From: Acanthaster planci
Taxonomy: Eukaryota; Echinodermata; Asteroidea; Valvatida; Acanthasteridae
Assembly (NCBI RefSeq): GCF_001949145.1
Contig: NW_019091417.1
Span: 920,321-942,014 of the forward strand
DNA: 21,694 nt
Direction: 5' to 3'
Each line of letters begins with the position of its first letter. Positions within the stretch are counted from its first letter, which is position 1. Below are positions 1-8,760 of the stretch, in pieces. The translations under genes were made by a program, and so were the position numbers. The notes beneath the pieces were generated by a model, which had not been told where the DNA came from, did not search any database, and saw nothing but the letters and a program-made list of their open reading frames with translations.

Positions 1-11
1 ATCGTCTGCAG

Positions 12-779
12 CTTATGAGGGTGCAGAATGACTTGCGTAGTCCTGGCAACGATAAGGCGCAGGCTGCCGCTATACGCAAGGTCAAGGCGGAAAACGTGGA
101 GTGGCAGATCGCCAAAGTGGGTATCATGTTAACCATTCTATTCTGCGCTTCCTGGATGCCCTACGCATCTGTAGCGTTTATTGGGGAGTTCATTGATGCC
201 TCAAAGGTCACCCCGATGGTCCAAGTCATTCCGGTCGTGTTAGCCAAGAGTTCCGCCAGTTGGAACCCCCTTGTCTACGCCATCTCCCACCAGCGGTTCA
301 AAGAAGCCCTTCGCGATCACTTCTTCGTCTACTGTTGCGGGGAATCACAGAGCCGCCGACAACGCCACTCTACCACACGGTCCATGTCCAGCGAGAATCG
401 TAACACCGACTCGAGAGCTACTAGTGTTCGGTCTGTCATCTCGGAGGCAGACAAGCGAGACAGGACCGGTACGGTTATGTCTACCGTCTCGACCAAGACT
501 GATGAGATCGAAATGGAAAGCGGGGTACAAAAGCCGACTAGGAGTTCCCTGAAAGGGGGACGCGAAAGAGCCAACAAAAACAGCAACAACAACGGCAACC
601 AGTCAGCTAGCGAGCAGAGGCGACGGTCATTCCCCGATACCTCCTCAACAACTGTAGACTCCGGCAACGTCAACTTGGTGATGAAATCGAGAGATGGGGT
701 TAAAATACAAGAACATTATGCAGCATATGATAATCCAGCAGCATCGGTTAGCGATCGAGAAGAACTCACTAAACTTTAA
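12..779 (+). CDS. Rhabdomeric/melanopsin-type opsin, 3' terminal coding exon (partial gene)
   Basis: This is the C-terminal part of a light-sensing G-protein-coupled receptor that binds retinal in the plasma membrane. Counting from the Met at 15: residues 1-33 are the third cytoplasmic loop, ending in the r-opsin-like IAKV. Residues 34-57 are TM6 with SWMPY, the opsin form of CWxP. Residues 70-90 are TM7, with the chromophore lysine K78 (codon 246-248) and NPLVY at 84-88. Helix 8 follows (HQRFKEALRDHF), then Cys107-Cys108, a likely palmitoylation pair. The remaining ~145 residues form a Ser/Thr/Arg-rich tail with an Asn-rich patch near 189-195, ending in TKL and a TAA stop. The exon probably starts at 12, after the acceptor-like tctgcag, so the Met is internal; TM1-TM5 lie to the left. 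SWxPY and the IPVVLAKSSAS context favour the Gq/r-opsin class. HQR in place of the usual HPK is atypical, so the subfamily is uncertain. Confidence 0.92.
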   Translation, partial: LMRVQNDLRSPGNDKAQAAAIRKVKAENVEWQIAKVGIMLTILFCASWMPYASVAFIGEFIDASKVTPMVQVIPVVLAKSSASWNPLVYAISHQRFKEALRDHFFVYCCGESQSRRQRHSTTRSMSSENRNTDSRATSVRSVISEADKRDRTGTVMSTVSTKTDEIEMESGVQKPTRSSLKGGRERANKNSNNNGNQSASEQRRRSFPDTSSTTVDSGNVNLVMKSRDGVKIQEHYAAYDNPAASVSDREELTKL

Positions 780-2264
780 ACAGAAAGCAGGTCAAGAACA
801 TAATTGGTCAAAAGTCTATTCCGGTACGCTCACACGGAAAGTTGGTGTTGGACAAGACAATAGTTGATATCTGCCAGCAAACGGTCAATGTCTGTCATGG
901 AATTACATGTATGCCACACGATATTGTCTAAATATTTTGTCAAATGTTACTTAATGTTCATGCAGTGACACGCGTTGTTGATTATTCATATTTTGCCACA
1001 CGTCCTGGATATACTGACGCGTTACTGAGTAAAGTCGTTTCAAAAACTTGTTTTTTAAATTAATTGATTGAGGTGCGGTTGTCGTATTGGGCAACACAAT
1101 ACTTTTTTGAACTATGAACCGGTTTTTAGATTAATTGATTAGAGTACAATAGTCGTATTCGGTAACATAACACTTTTAACCGGTTCAGTTCAATCCACGT
1201 GTAATGTTCACAACCGGGCTTAATTTTTACTAAAGGTATAACTGTTATGTTTATGAAATCCTTATTTAAAGGTATGTTTTACTTTAAATTCTTCTAATGA
1301 AATGTATGTGTTGACGATAACTTGTATCAATTCCATGAGTTAAGTGTGAAAAGATTAAATACGATATTACAACTTGTATCTTAAAAAACTACGTTAACTG
1401 GTATTATTCAACAATTAAAAGAGGCGAATTCATTCAGTTTAAAGTACTGTCCATTTCAACCGAAGACCTGGATTGGGGAAAATCCTCTTTCCCCCCCCCA
1501 AAAAAAAAAATTAAAAGCGTGTTTGTTGTTACCAAAAAATATTACATCTTGCAGGTTGTTGCAAATTACAATTACATCACCGCCTATGTAACATAAAGGA
1601 CAATGACACAGCAATCCCATGTCGCTTAGATTCAAAACCACAACTCACAGAGTGTAGGTAATTCAATTTTTATGTAAACATTAAAACATTAACTTGTATA
1701 CTGGATCACATATAAGTTGGTCAAAGCTGAGTATATAGGTATATGAAGTTTATTGATAGAAAATGTCACTGTATAGCAGTAGAAATATTATAACTTTAAT
1801 TTGACATTGGTAATATTACCTAAGTGTTATTTTACTTTAAAGGAGGCTTTAAACGTGAAAATACTGTTAAAATTGTAATATTATACATGTAGATATTTAT
1901 TTTCGCACCATGGTATATTTTATCTAAGATATCACACAAACAGAGAAACTATGTATTAGTTACACAAAAGTATAGTGCACGACATTGGCCAAAAAATACA
2001 TTTTTGATTGTACTTTGTAAATAACGCACTTCATCGCAAATGATAACTATATGGCATATTCATGCGAACCATTCAGTTCTGTACTTTGCTCTGTTCTTAC
2101 AGTGCTCTCACAGAAACTTCGCGCAAAAACAGAATTCTAAGATCACGATTTATGCAAGCGCTTAAGTTAAATTGATTGGCTATAGCCTAGGCCTAAGCCG
2201 TAAAATACAGTATCTTTTTTCAGCTTATCCTTACAGTGAATCCACTGATACACAACAGTAGTCC
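780..2264. other. Opsin 3' UTR and AT-rich intergenic DNA
   Basis: The DNA after the opsin stop is AT-rich with no recognisable coding sequence. No AATAAA was found in the first kilobase; ATTAAA-type hexamers occur near 1352, 1413 and 1679, and any of these could be the polyadenylation signal. A C9A11 homopolymer junction lies at 1491-1510. The end of the opsin transcript cannot be placed from sequence alone. Confidence 0.5.
1054..1190. repeat. Imperfect tandem duplication, 71-bp period
   Basis: Two diverged copies begin with TTTAAATTAATTGATT (1054-1069) and TTTAGATTAATTGATT (1125-1140). Both continue through a block containing GTCGTATT, then a block resembling AACACAATACTTTT, and end in AACCGGTT. 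The copies differ at many positions and the second is slightly shorter. The repeat lies downstream of the opsin stop. Confidence 0.75.
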
Positions 2265-2270
2265 AAATCA

Positions 2271-2330
2271 TTACAAACTTGTCTCCGGTGAGTACCTGCC
2301 TTACAAACTTGTCTCCAGTGAATACCTGCC
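2271..2330. repeat. Two-copy 30-bp direct tandem repeat
   Basis: TTACAAACTTGTCTCC starts both copies (2271-2300 and 2301-2330). They differ only at two positions (GGTGAG versus AGTGAA). A partial third start, TTACGACTA, follows at 2331. High identity implies a recent duplication. Confidence 0.9.
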
Positions 2331-2510
2331 TTACGACTAATTTACCTGGGGCACTGAGCCAGTTAAACAGCGTATGCCCATTACAAGGCTATTCCAGAAC
2401 AGCTACACGCGCGCGATAGTCTGTCTTTTCAGCGCAGCCCATAGATGTAGAAACAGAACAACTCTAGTATCTAGAAAATATGGAAGGGCTGCGTAGCACC
2501 GTTATCAGAA

Positions 2511-2597
2511 TATCGACGAATATGATATCAAATCAGTGCTCTGAAACGACAATCACATATTTCAGAGCGCTGATTTGATATTATACTCTCGTCGATA
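2511..2597. repeat. Long imperfect inverted repeat (possible MITE or hairpin)
   Basis: The inner arms, 2525-2546 and 2560-2581, are 22 bp long and complementary with one mismatch (ATATCAAATCAG, a variable base, then GCTCTGAAA), around a 13-nt loop. After an unequal spacer the outer arms resume as TATCGACGA (2511-2519) and TCGTCGATA (2589-2597). Weaker complementarity continues outward (ATCAGAA versus the complement of TTCTGGT-like sequence). It looks like a miniature inverted-repeat element or a transcribed hairpin; no open reading frame is inside. Confidence 0.75.
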
Positions 2598-2599
2598 AA

Positions 2600-2890
2600 T
2601 CTGGTATCTATCCGGTTCGTAACGTCACTTCAGTTTAAACCACGCCCACTGCACACGTGCACTGCACAAAGGGTTACATGCATTGATCGCCGTTTACACG
2701 GAGCCATGGAACCGTAAGTTAACGCACGACTTCAGCGATCGTCCAATGGGAGCCTGCAAATCGTGGCGCGTCCGCCTTTGTGACGAAGTCACTTACGAAC
2801 CGGATCGATGGCGCAGCCATACGCTAGCTCACGCACGCGTCTTGTTCAGGAGAGACCTTGGCTCTTCGAAATACTGGATTGGCTCATTCA
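2600..2890. promoter_or_regulatory. CpG-rich block with CCAAT boxes (tentative)
   Basis: This stretch is visibly richer in CG dinucleotides than its surroundings (GGCGCGTCCG, CACGCACGCGTC, several ACGAAC). It holds CCAAT at about 2742 and its complement ATTGG near 2877, plus CACGTG near 2655. An ATG in good context sits at 2706 (GAGCCATGGAACC), immediately followed by GTAAGT, like a very short first coding exon. No downstream exon can be joined convincingly, so a promoter is only a suggestion; transposon-derived sequence is equally possible. Confidence 0.25.
2610..2805. repeat. 13-bp perfect inverted repeat enclosing 170 bp
   Basis: ATCCGGTTCGTAA at 2610-2622 is the exact reverse complement of TTACGAACCGGAT at 2793-2805. 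Just inside, GTCACTTC-like sequences also pair. A further short inverted repeat, GTGAC-GAA-GTCAC, occupies 2780-2792. The enclosed DNA is CpG-rich and contains an ATTGG/CCAAT box near 2742. It could be the ends of a small transposon or a structured promoter. Confidence 0.65.
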
Positions 2891-3635
2891 CAATGCCTTG
2901 AAAAGATGTAGCTTAATACACTCAAATGCAACAATAACGAATGTATACGCCGTGAACTAAAGAAATTGATAATACTACCATTGTCACCTGTCAGTCACAT
3001 GATATCCTTTTCCCCAAACAAGGTCAGCTCAACTCAGTTTTAGAAGGTTCAAGATGACATAGAACGATGGATTAGCCTTAATATTGCACATAGTCCTGAA
3101 TAAATACTGAAAAAGTTTACTAGTGTTTCCTTTCATCTGTTCCCCTTGTTTCGGAATACACCGGTATCATCAGGTCCGGTTTAGACGGGTTTTATTTGAA
3201 ATTTTGGCAGCAATGAAATCTAGTCGCTTTTTTCTATGGATATCTGTCGTCTAAAATTTAATGTGCATGTTAATTACCATTATTCTGTGAGTCGTGCGTA
3301 TTACAAGGTGAATTCCCGGTTTTTGTTTTTTCCATATTGTCCCAACATCAACCTGCACCAGTTTTTTCTTCTTCTTCTTCGTTTTCTAACAATTCAAGAA
3401 GCAACTGTGTTATACCCAGCAAGAAATGAGACCGAGGGGTACCCCCCCAACATGTCCAATCCCTATACACATTCCAGACTATTGTTACTTAACACATCCC
3501 CCCTAGATGTCTGAAAGAAATTCCCCAGATTCCTGCAAGACAATGACCAACACAAAGCAGGGGGTTCTCTCCGTCTCATACCTTGCTGCATATGAACTGT
3601 GTACGAGTCGTTTTCAATTTTTTTTCAACCTAAAG

Positions 3636-3795
3636 ATCTTGTTCGGGGCGACATAACATTCTCCGTGCGAAGCCTAAACCCCTTGCCAGACTTGTTTTCT
3701 GCACCTGTGCCTAAAGTCTCTATACAGAATCACTTTACTGTGCACTGGCCAGCCAATATCTTCGAAAAATGTGATGAACCTGGGCCCATTACGAC
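3636..3795 (+). CDS. Candidate internal exon of an unrecognised gene (or pseudo-exon)
   Basis: A 160-nt open segment is bounded by a good acceptor (pyrimidine run TTTTCAATTTTTTTTCAACC, then TAAAG, ending at 3635) and a consensus donor, GTAAGTTC, at 3796. In the open frame it reads about 53 residues and includes GDITFSVRSLNPLPDLF and HFTVHWPANIFEKCDEPGP. I recognise no family. Upstream, 3393-3420 also offers a strong pyrimidine tract and AG, but the exon there contains stops in the matching frame. I found no phase-matched partner exon. It may be an exon of an unknown + strand gene, a remnant, or chance. Confidence 0.3.
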
Positions 3796-4461
3796 GTAAG
3801 TTCTTCTTTCAACGATGTGCAACACAAGTACTCGCTGATGCAGTTGAAGTCGCTGCACTACGGAAATCACTTTAGTCTTTAAAGCAACGATCTTACTGTA
3901 CACGTATACTTCGATAGTGAATGAAGCATCTCCAGTCTATTTCTTCAAGATAAAACACATCGTCCGACGACACACCTGTTCCTCACAAACCGCACAAAAG
4001 TGTGCAGGACTGATACCATTGCTATCTTCAGTAAGAATCCTGATAATACACCAGCCCAAAGTGTACCCCTTACGTCCTATTATGTAAAAGCTAATCAACA
4101 GAAACGTCCTGACAACTTCTTGGCCAGCAATAGTGCGCAGTTCTTCCGGAACTAACAACTTCTGCGCTGTCACATTCAAGAGTCACCGTCCGACGTTCAC
4201 TTCTTGAGGTGTTGAGTTGTATGCTAAAGAACCAGGATTTATGCCACTGCAAGTTTTCACCGATACAAACAGCAAAGAATCACCCTCCCCCCATAAAAAA
4301 AATCGAAAAAAAATTATCAGAGAAAAGACTATTTAAAGCAACGGGGACTATTACAGTGCAATGGTTAATAACACACTCTGAGCAGGTGTTAAATTCAACA
4401 GATAAGGAACTCATCTTATGCATCAAAATGGATGAAAGTCTTTGGATGCCTAGTCCAATAA

Positions 4462-4805
4462 GCAGCAGGTGCAAATATTACATCTCACCTGATTGAAATC
4501 AATAGGTTAGCTTTAATTCAAGGCATTCAAAAAGACGGTCAACCTACAGACTATACTGATCTTCACACGGAACCTAAGTCAACAAACGCTACCCTACGTG
4601 ATCTAATAATCCCATTCTATGAAGAGGCAAGAGTTGCTGTGAGCATGCTGAGGGATATCACTGAGCTTTTTTGACGTCCTCTTATGATTCGAGAGCAACC
4701 TTGCCCCTCCCTAAAGAAAAAATGATAACAGGGGAAGAGGATGAAAAGATGAAAGATGAAAAAGTTACTCAAAACTTAAAAAAACAAATGGTTCCTCCAA
4801 TTTGA
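4462..4805 (+). pseudogene. Protein-like stretch broken by a frame change at a T6 run (unrecognised)
   Basis: From 4462 to the TGA at 4672-4674 there are 70 open codons, including ITSHLIEINRLALIQGIQ and LRDLIIPFYEEARVAVSML, with the composition of a helical soluble protein. At the run of six T (4667-4672) another frame takes over and stays open to the TGA at 4803-4805, reading TSSYDSRATLPLPKEK and then a Lys/Glu-rich segment. The junction suggests a frameshift in a decayed gene or retrocopy; separate chance frames remain possible. An open stretch in a third frame (about 4325-4450, including TITVQWLITHSEQVLNS) lies just upstream and could be an earlier part of the same remnant. No family is recognised. 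Confidence 0.25.
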
Positions 4806-4952
4806 CTTACGGTCTCTAATGTTAATGTAATTTGGCTGTGTACGACAAGCAGGAACTAGAAATAAATGATGAAACCCCAAGAGCATGCAGCTGTATGATT
4901 TGGTTGACAATTTCATCTAACTCGCATTCTAAATACCTTCTAGCTTTCTCAC

Positions 4953-5025
4953 CTGCTTGTAGTCGTCTAACTCACGGCCCAGGGGGTTATGGATGGTGAG
5001 AAATAGAATCGTCCGGCGAGCAAGA
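4953..5025 (-). other. Candidate short exon with splice-like ends (minus strand)
   Basis: A 73-nt segment follows an acceptor-like TTTTCATTCGCACCTCAG and ends at AAGCAG followed by GTGAGA. It is open for 24 codons and includes TIHNPLGRELDDYKQ. A second minus-strand open stretch, 5064-5194, reads through QQRDHARQVQMVDETVQ. The phases of the two do not fit together directly. I recognise neither; both may be chance. Confidence 0.18.
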
Positions 5026-5194
5026 CTGAGGTGCGAATGAAAACTATCACAGCTTGGGTCATAATATACGGGCAAGCTCGATAACATAATTTACCAAACA
5101 TCCAATGATTTGGACGGTCTCATCGACCATTTGGACCTGACGGGCATGGTCGCGCTGCTGGTTCTTAACAACCGTTTCATTTCTCGGTACTGAG

Positions 5195-6195
5195 AGAAGC
5201 ATTCACATTAATATTGTACAAAATGTCATTGACCACGAACGACGCGAGAGCTGCAACTAACGGCAAAATGCAACGATGAGATTTGATTACATAGTTGACT
5301 GGGACATTGAAGTGTAACTACATTGCGCAAAAACATTGTTAAAAAGCAATTACAGTCGAAAGAACATTCGCTCCCAAATTTGCCGCTCCTGATATGTTTC
5401 ATTTTGATACAGTGAAGTGATGAATATATCTACCCCTCCCCCAAATATTCCAGTTCCGGACTCACCTACATTTCAGCAAAGCCTTGCAGATTCAAGGCCA
5501 TATTTAACGTTAAGGAGTGCAAAAACGTCATGGCCCACATATCAAGTCAGACAAAAATAGGAAAACACCATCAACAGAGGAGTAAACAAAGAGTCATTGA
5601 TACCATTTTTATTACGATATAACAACAGTGTACTGACAATTAAGAACAATACGTCAGCAAACAGAAAGTTTGAAAATTGTTTGGAAATACGTGTAATAGT
5701 GGTCAGGTTTTAGAGAACTTAAACATCGCAGTCACCTTACGCTACACTTTAATGATTTTGAGGGAAACTCATAAAAATTTACTGTGATCAAGCCGAACCC
5801 CTCTACCGACTGCATTCAAGCACGCCGTATATAGAAGGAAGATTCATTTAAGAATTAAAGTTAAATTGGGAAAAATTCCCTCTAACAAAAGCTGCCCGGC
5901 ATGATCCAAAGGAGGGCCGGATATACATTGTAATTACTGTGGGCAAAGACGGATCCAGATCCAAGTGTGTGTGTGGGGCGGCAAAATATTTGGAATTGTT
6001 TTCATGTTACCCGAGGCATGGGCTACATTTGGGGAATATGTGTACGCTTTTTGAAAGAAGGGTAATGAAATAGAGCCAACAAAATCGCTTTTTCTCTCTT
6101 TATTAAAAAATGCTCCTGGAAGGTACGTACAACAAGGGCGATTCACAATGGAGCGTCTCCAAGAGTTATTGACGTGTTGGCCGCAACGCGCAAAA
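5195..6195. other. Intergenic DNA, nothing recognised
   Basis: AT-rich sequence with short chance reading frames on both strands, a small GT run near 5967-5976 and no identifiable exon or repeat family. The minus-strand 92-codon frame at 5934-6212 has no familiar motif and crosses the GT run, so it is not called a gene. Confidence 0.4.
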
Positions 6196-6199
6196 TAGG

Positions 6200-6352
6200 T
6201 CGACTGGTACAAGCCGAGTTCAGGAGGCTTGTTCCTGTATTCTCACGAACAGCTCGATTTGTTGTTCGTGGGTCGGCCGCTCGAACGCCGGGAACAACCG
6301 GTTATTGCTGACAGTTAATGGCAAGTAACATGCAGCATGGCGGCGCCCATGT
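6200..6352 (+). promoter_or_regulatory. CpG-rich spot with ATG in YY1-like context (tentative promoter/first exon)
   Basis: CG dinucleotides cluster here (GGGTCGGCCGCTCGAACGCC). An 8-bp-arm hairpin lies at 6244-6270 (CACGAACA and TGTTCGTG). GCAGCATGGCGGCGCCCAT follows, with the ATG at 6337 and a donor-like GTATGT at 6351. ATGGCGGC around a start is typical of YY1-bound animal promoters. The encoded start would be Met-Ala-Ala-Pro. No downstream + strand exon is recognised, so this may be coincidental. Confidence 0.22.
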
Positions 6353-6789
6353 ATGTTATTCGAGAGTTAATGTTTGGATAACTGGGCTGAAGTCTTTTCT
6401 ATTTAACAGGAACATTCATTTTTGTGTTATGGAAAATAATTAATGTTAATTTTGCAAAAGTTCCTATACTGCCTCCGGCTTTGTAAACTGTGTTCCTGTA
6501 AAACCCTGACAAAATGTTGTCATCTCTTTTTCAAAAGGTATAAATATTAAAAATTACATATCAATACACAGGAATCGTCAATCAAACGCATAAAATTCTA
6601 AAAAAAAAAATACAAAATACATGTACTTTACACCGAATTTGAAATTTCTTTAAAACTCTGGAAAAATTAAACTGCCTTTCCAAAACCCTAAATTAATACC
6701 GAATCCTGCTTGAAGACAATGGTTTGAGATAAGTTTCACACCAATCCCCTTTTAAAGACGACAGAAATAGAAGTTATCTGCTGAAAGGC

Positions 6790-8189
6790 TCATTAAAACG
6801 TTTAATAGCCGGGCCAGTGAAAAATGAAGGATATCGATTTGTGTGTGGCGACTACTGGTCTCTGTCTTCCACTTCGTGGAATGAAATTATCCATTAAACA
6901 GGCGTAGAGAGGATGATCAGCATCTCTCCAAACTATATTAAATTTGTCACTAAACTGCTGACTGTAGCCAGTGTCTACCGGTGATAGATATTGCTGATGG
7001 AATCGTCAATAAGCTTCTTTACTTTCTTGTCGATATTTCCAGTCCAGCATGCCAGACAGTAGGTCCCACACATTACAAATAACTGAATGGTAATATTAAT
7101 TTGATTTCTCTCCTCACATCAAACGAATTCAATTTCCTCAGCCAGTACATTCTCGAGTTCAATCTTTTTTTCTATATGATTTACATGGCTACTCCAATCT
7201 AACCTGTCATCGAACATAAGCCCAAGATATTTATGTCCAGCAATACGTTCAATTTCCTTACGGAGGTCAACCAAAATTTCTTTCATTTTGGACAAATTCA
7301 GTTCCACAAAATCTAGTTTACAGTATGTTACAGTAATGTTATTTGGTTCAAGTAGGCAGACTCATCATTATTTTGCATAAGACCAACGAGAGCGATGTCA
7401 TCTGCATATTTTACAAAGGGAAAACCATGGTCAGTAGGCCAAATATCAGCTGTGTACACCGTTAACAAAAACGGACCTAAAGCAGTACCTTAAGGAGCTA
7501 GAAATGATAACATCAGAATGCTTTGAATCACTGAGACGAACAAACTGTGAACGGAAAGTGAGACAATTCAAAATGAATTTGATAATAAGGAAGAGTTGAC
7601 ATGTCAAGAAGTTTTCTAACCAGGATATGATGAGGTTGCACTGTATTAAAAACAGATGAAAAATAAAAAAAAAAACATTACGCGAGATGAGCTTCCAAAT
7701 TTGGTACATTCTAAATGAGAGTAAAGTTTATCTAAGCAAAACAAAATGGCATCCTCTGTGCTGCGACCCACATGTATATGCAAATTGCAATAGATCAACA
7801 AAACCAGCAACCTGTGGTTCCAAATAATCTACAACCAAACGCTCACATAGGCCTATCTTCATTACCACTGAGGCCAATTGGTAATTGATATGATTTGTTC
7901 TGCTTGGAGTAGCAACTCGTCACGCGTACACCACTCCAAACTTGCTGCATATTATTACATGTACTAAGAAAGTGGTCTTCAACCTTTTCTTTGTAAGCTT
8001 TTTTTCGTTACGTATAACACGTTTCAGTTCTGTCTGTACTTCCTTCAGCTCAGTTTTACGTCCCTTTATGAAGAGCCACTTCTTCTTGTTAATGACATCC
8101 TTAACAGTTTCAGTAATCCAAGGTCTGCTGTCAAGTTGGAGATATTTTAACTCTTCTGTTTCTGGTTGGAATGAAGATGTCCTCACCAA
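6790..8189 (-). pseudogene. LINE reverse transcriptase remnant, frameshifted
   Basis: The active-site box reads YADD (TATGCAGATGAC as the complement of 7397-7408), the reverse transcriptase metal-binding motif, followed by IALVGL. The next recognisable block, HKYLGLMFDDRLDW, lies in a different frame after an in-frame stop, so at least one frameshift separates them. Upstream blocks TEDAILFCLDKL and SSVFNTVQPH are again in different frames. An A-rich insertion near 7665-7676 may be the cause of one shift. No intact product is possible. Confidence 0.8.
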
Positions 8190-8204
8190 ACTGAATGTAA
8201 CAGC

Positions 8205-8720
8205 TCACTGTGTCCTTAAGTTCATGAATGTCCTGTGCAGAATGAATCCAAACTTAAGAGGCAGCCCAGAACTGGCCAGACCGCTACTTAAATTTGACGA
8301 CAAGTGGTTTTTCCGGCTGCACAATAGGTCAAACTTACGACGCAAAAGCACCAGATTGTGATTAGCAGATCCCAGGCTAAGAAGCTTTATGTATCTATAA
8401 CTGTATGAATAACAAAGATCCAGGGAAGCATCTCCTCGAGTCGTGCAATTAACATGTTGGTAATTTTGAGGGCCAGTCCTTTCCAACTTGCCGTGGTTAA
8501 AATTTCCGTCCACAACAATGAATCCGTCCGGATGTTTTACCTCCAGATTTTGAAGAACTGCCTTCAATTCCTCACTGCCGGTGTTCTACAACTGATTTAT
8601 CCGGGATATAAATAGTACAGCACAATACAAGTCAGAAGTCTCGTGGCCGTAAGGCCGTAAAGAGGTGACCCAACTTTCCAGGTTTAGACTACAGAAATGC
8701 ACCTCAATGTGTGCATTATT
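8205..8720 (-). pseudogene. LINE endonuclease domain fragment, catalytically broken
   Basis: This C-terminal part of the APE-like endonuclease nicks target DNA in active LINEs. The open frame below 8567 contains VVDGNFNHGKL, where the family has GDFNH: the Asp is Asn (codon about 8502-8504). CTTRGDASLDLCYS, the family's CPTRG..TLDHCY segment, follows. LGSANHNLVLL stands where the family has SDH, with Asp again replaced by Asn (about 8358-8366). Upstream, in other frames, NSNRWCHPNNAHIEV and TSDLYCAVLFI recall the WC....CSPD.E and AVYIPP segments. The N-terminal half of the domain is absent. Confidence 0.75.
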
Positions 8721-8760
8721 TGGATGGCACCAACGATTACTGTTTTTGTCAAGAACAGCT

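Larger units (their letters stand above)
6780..8760 (-). mobile_element. Degenerate, 5'-truncated CR1/Rex-like non-LTR retrotransposon (LINE)
   Basis: Read on the minus strand, the pieces come in LINE order. First are remnants of an apurinic-type endonuclease (about 8720-8340), then the linker with a PWITETVKD-like segment (about 8190-7930). Reverse transcriptase follows: LEPQVAGFVDLLQFAY near 7835-7780, FSSVFNTVQPHHI near 7660-7625, YADDIALVGL from 7408 and HKYLGLMFDDRLDWSSHVNH at 7176-7235. Last is a C-terminal region with CWTGNIDKKVKKLIDD near 7040 and DADHPLYACLM near 6910. The order and wording match the CR1/L2/Rex1 group of LINEs as I know it. Frames change repeatedly and stops are present, so it is an old inactive copy. 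The 3' limit is approximate, since the T/A-rich DNA down to about 6540 could be its 3' UTR. Confidence 0.85.

Noticed and set aside
271-673. Overlapping open frames on both strands within the opsin exon
   Set aside because: Shadows of the opsin coding frame, which alone shows family motifs.
3937-4179. 80-codon minus-strand frame with a hydrophobic middle and several Cys
   Set aside because: No family recognised and no supporting splice sites; overlaps other candidate readings.
4953-5025. Alpha-mannosidase exon, suggested by HNPLGRE
   Set aside because: Only a four- to five-residue resemblance (NPLGR) and no other mannosidase segment nearby.
7942-8361. 139-codon + strand open frame
   Set aside because: Antisense of the LINE endonuclease/linker; the minus strand carries the recognisable motifs.
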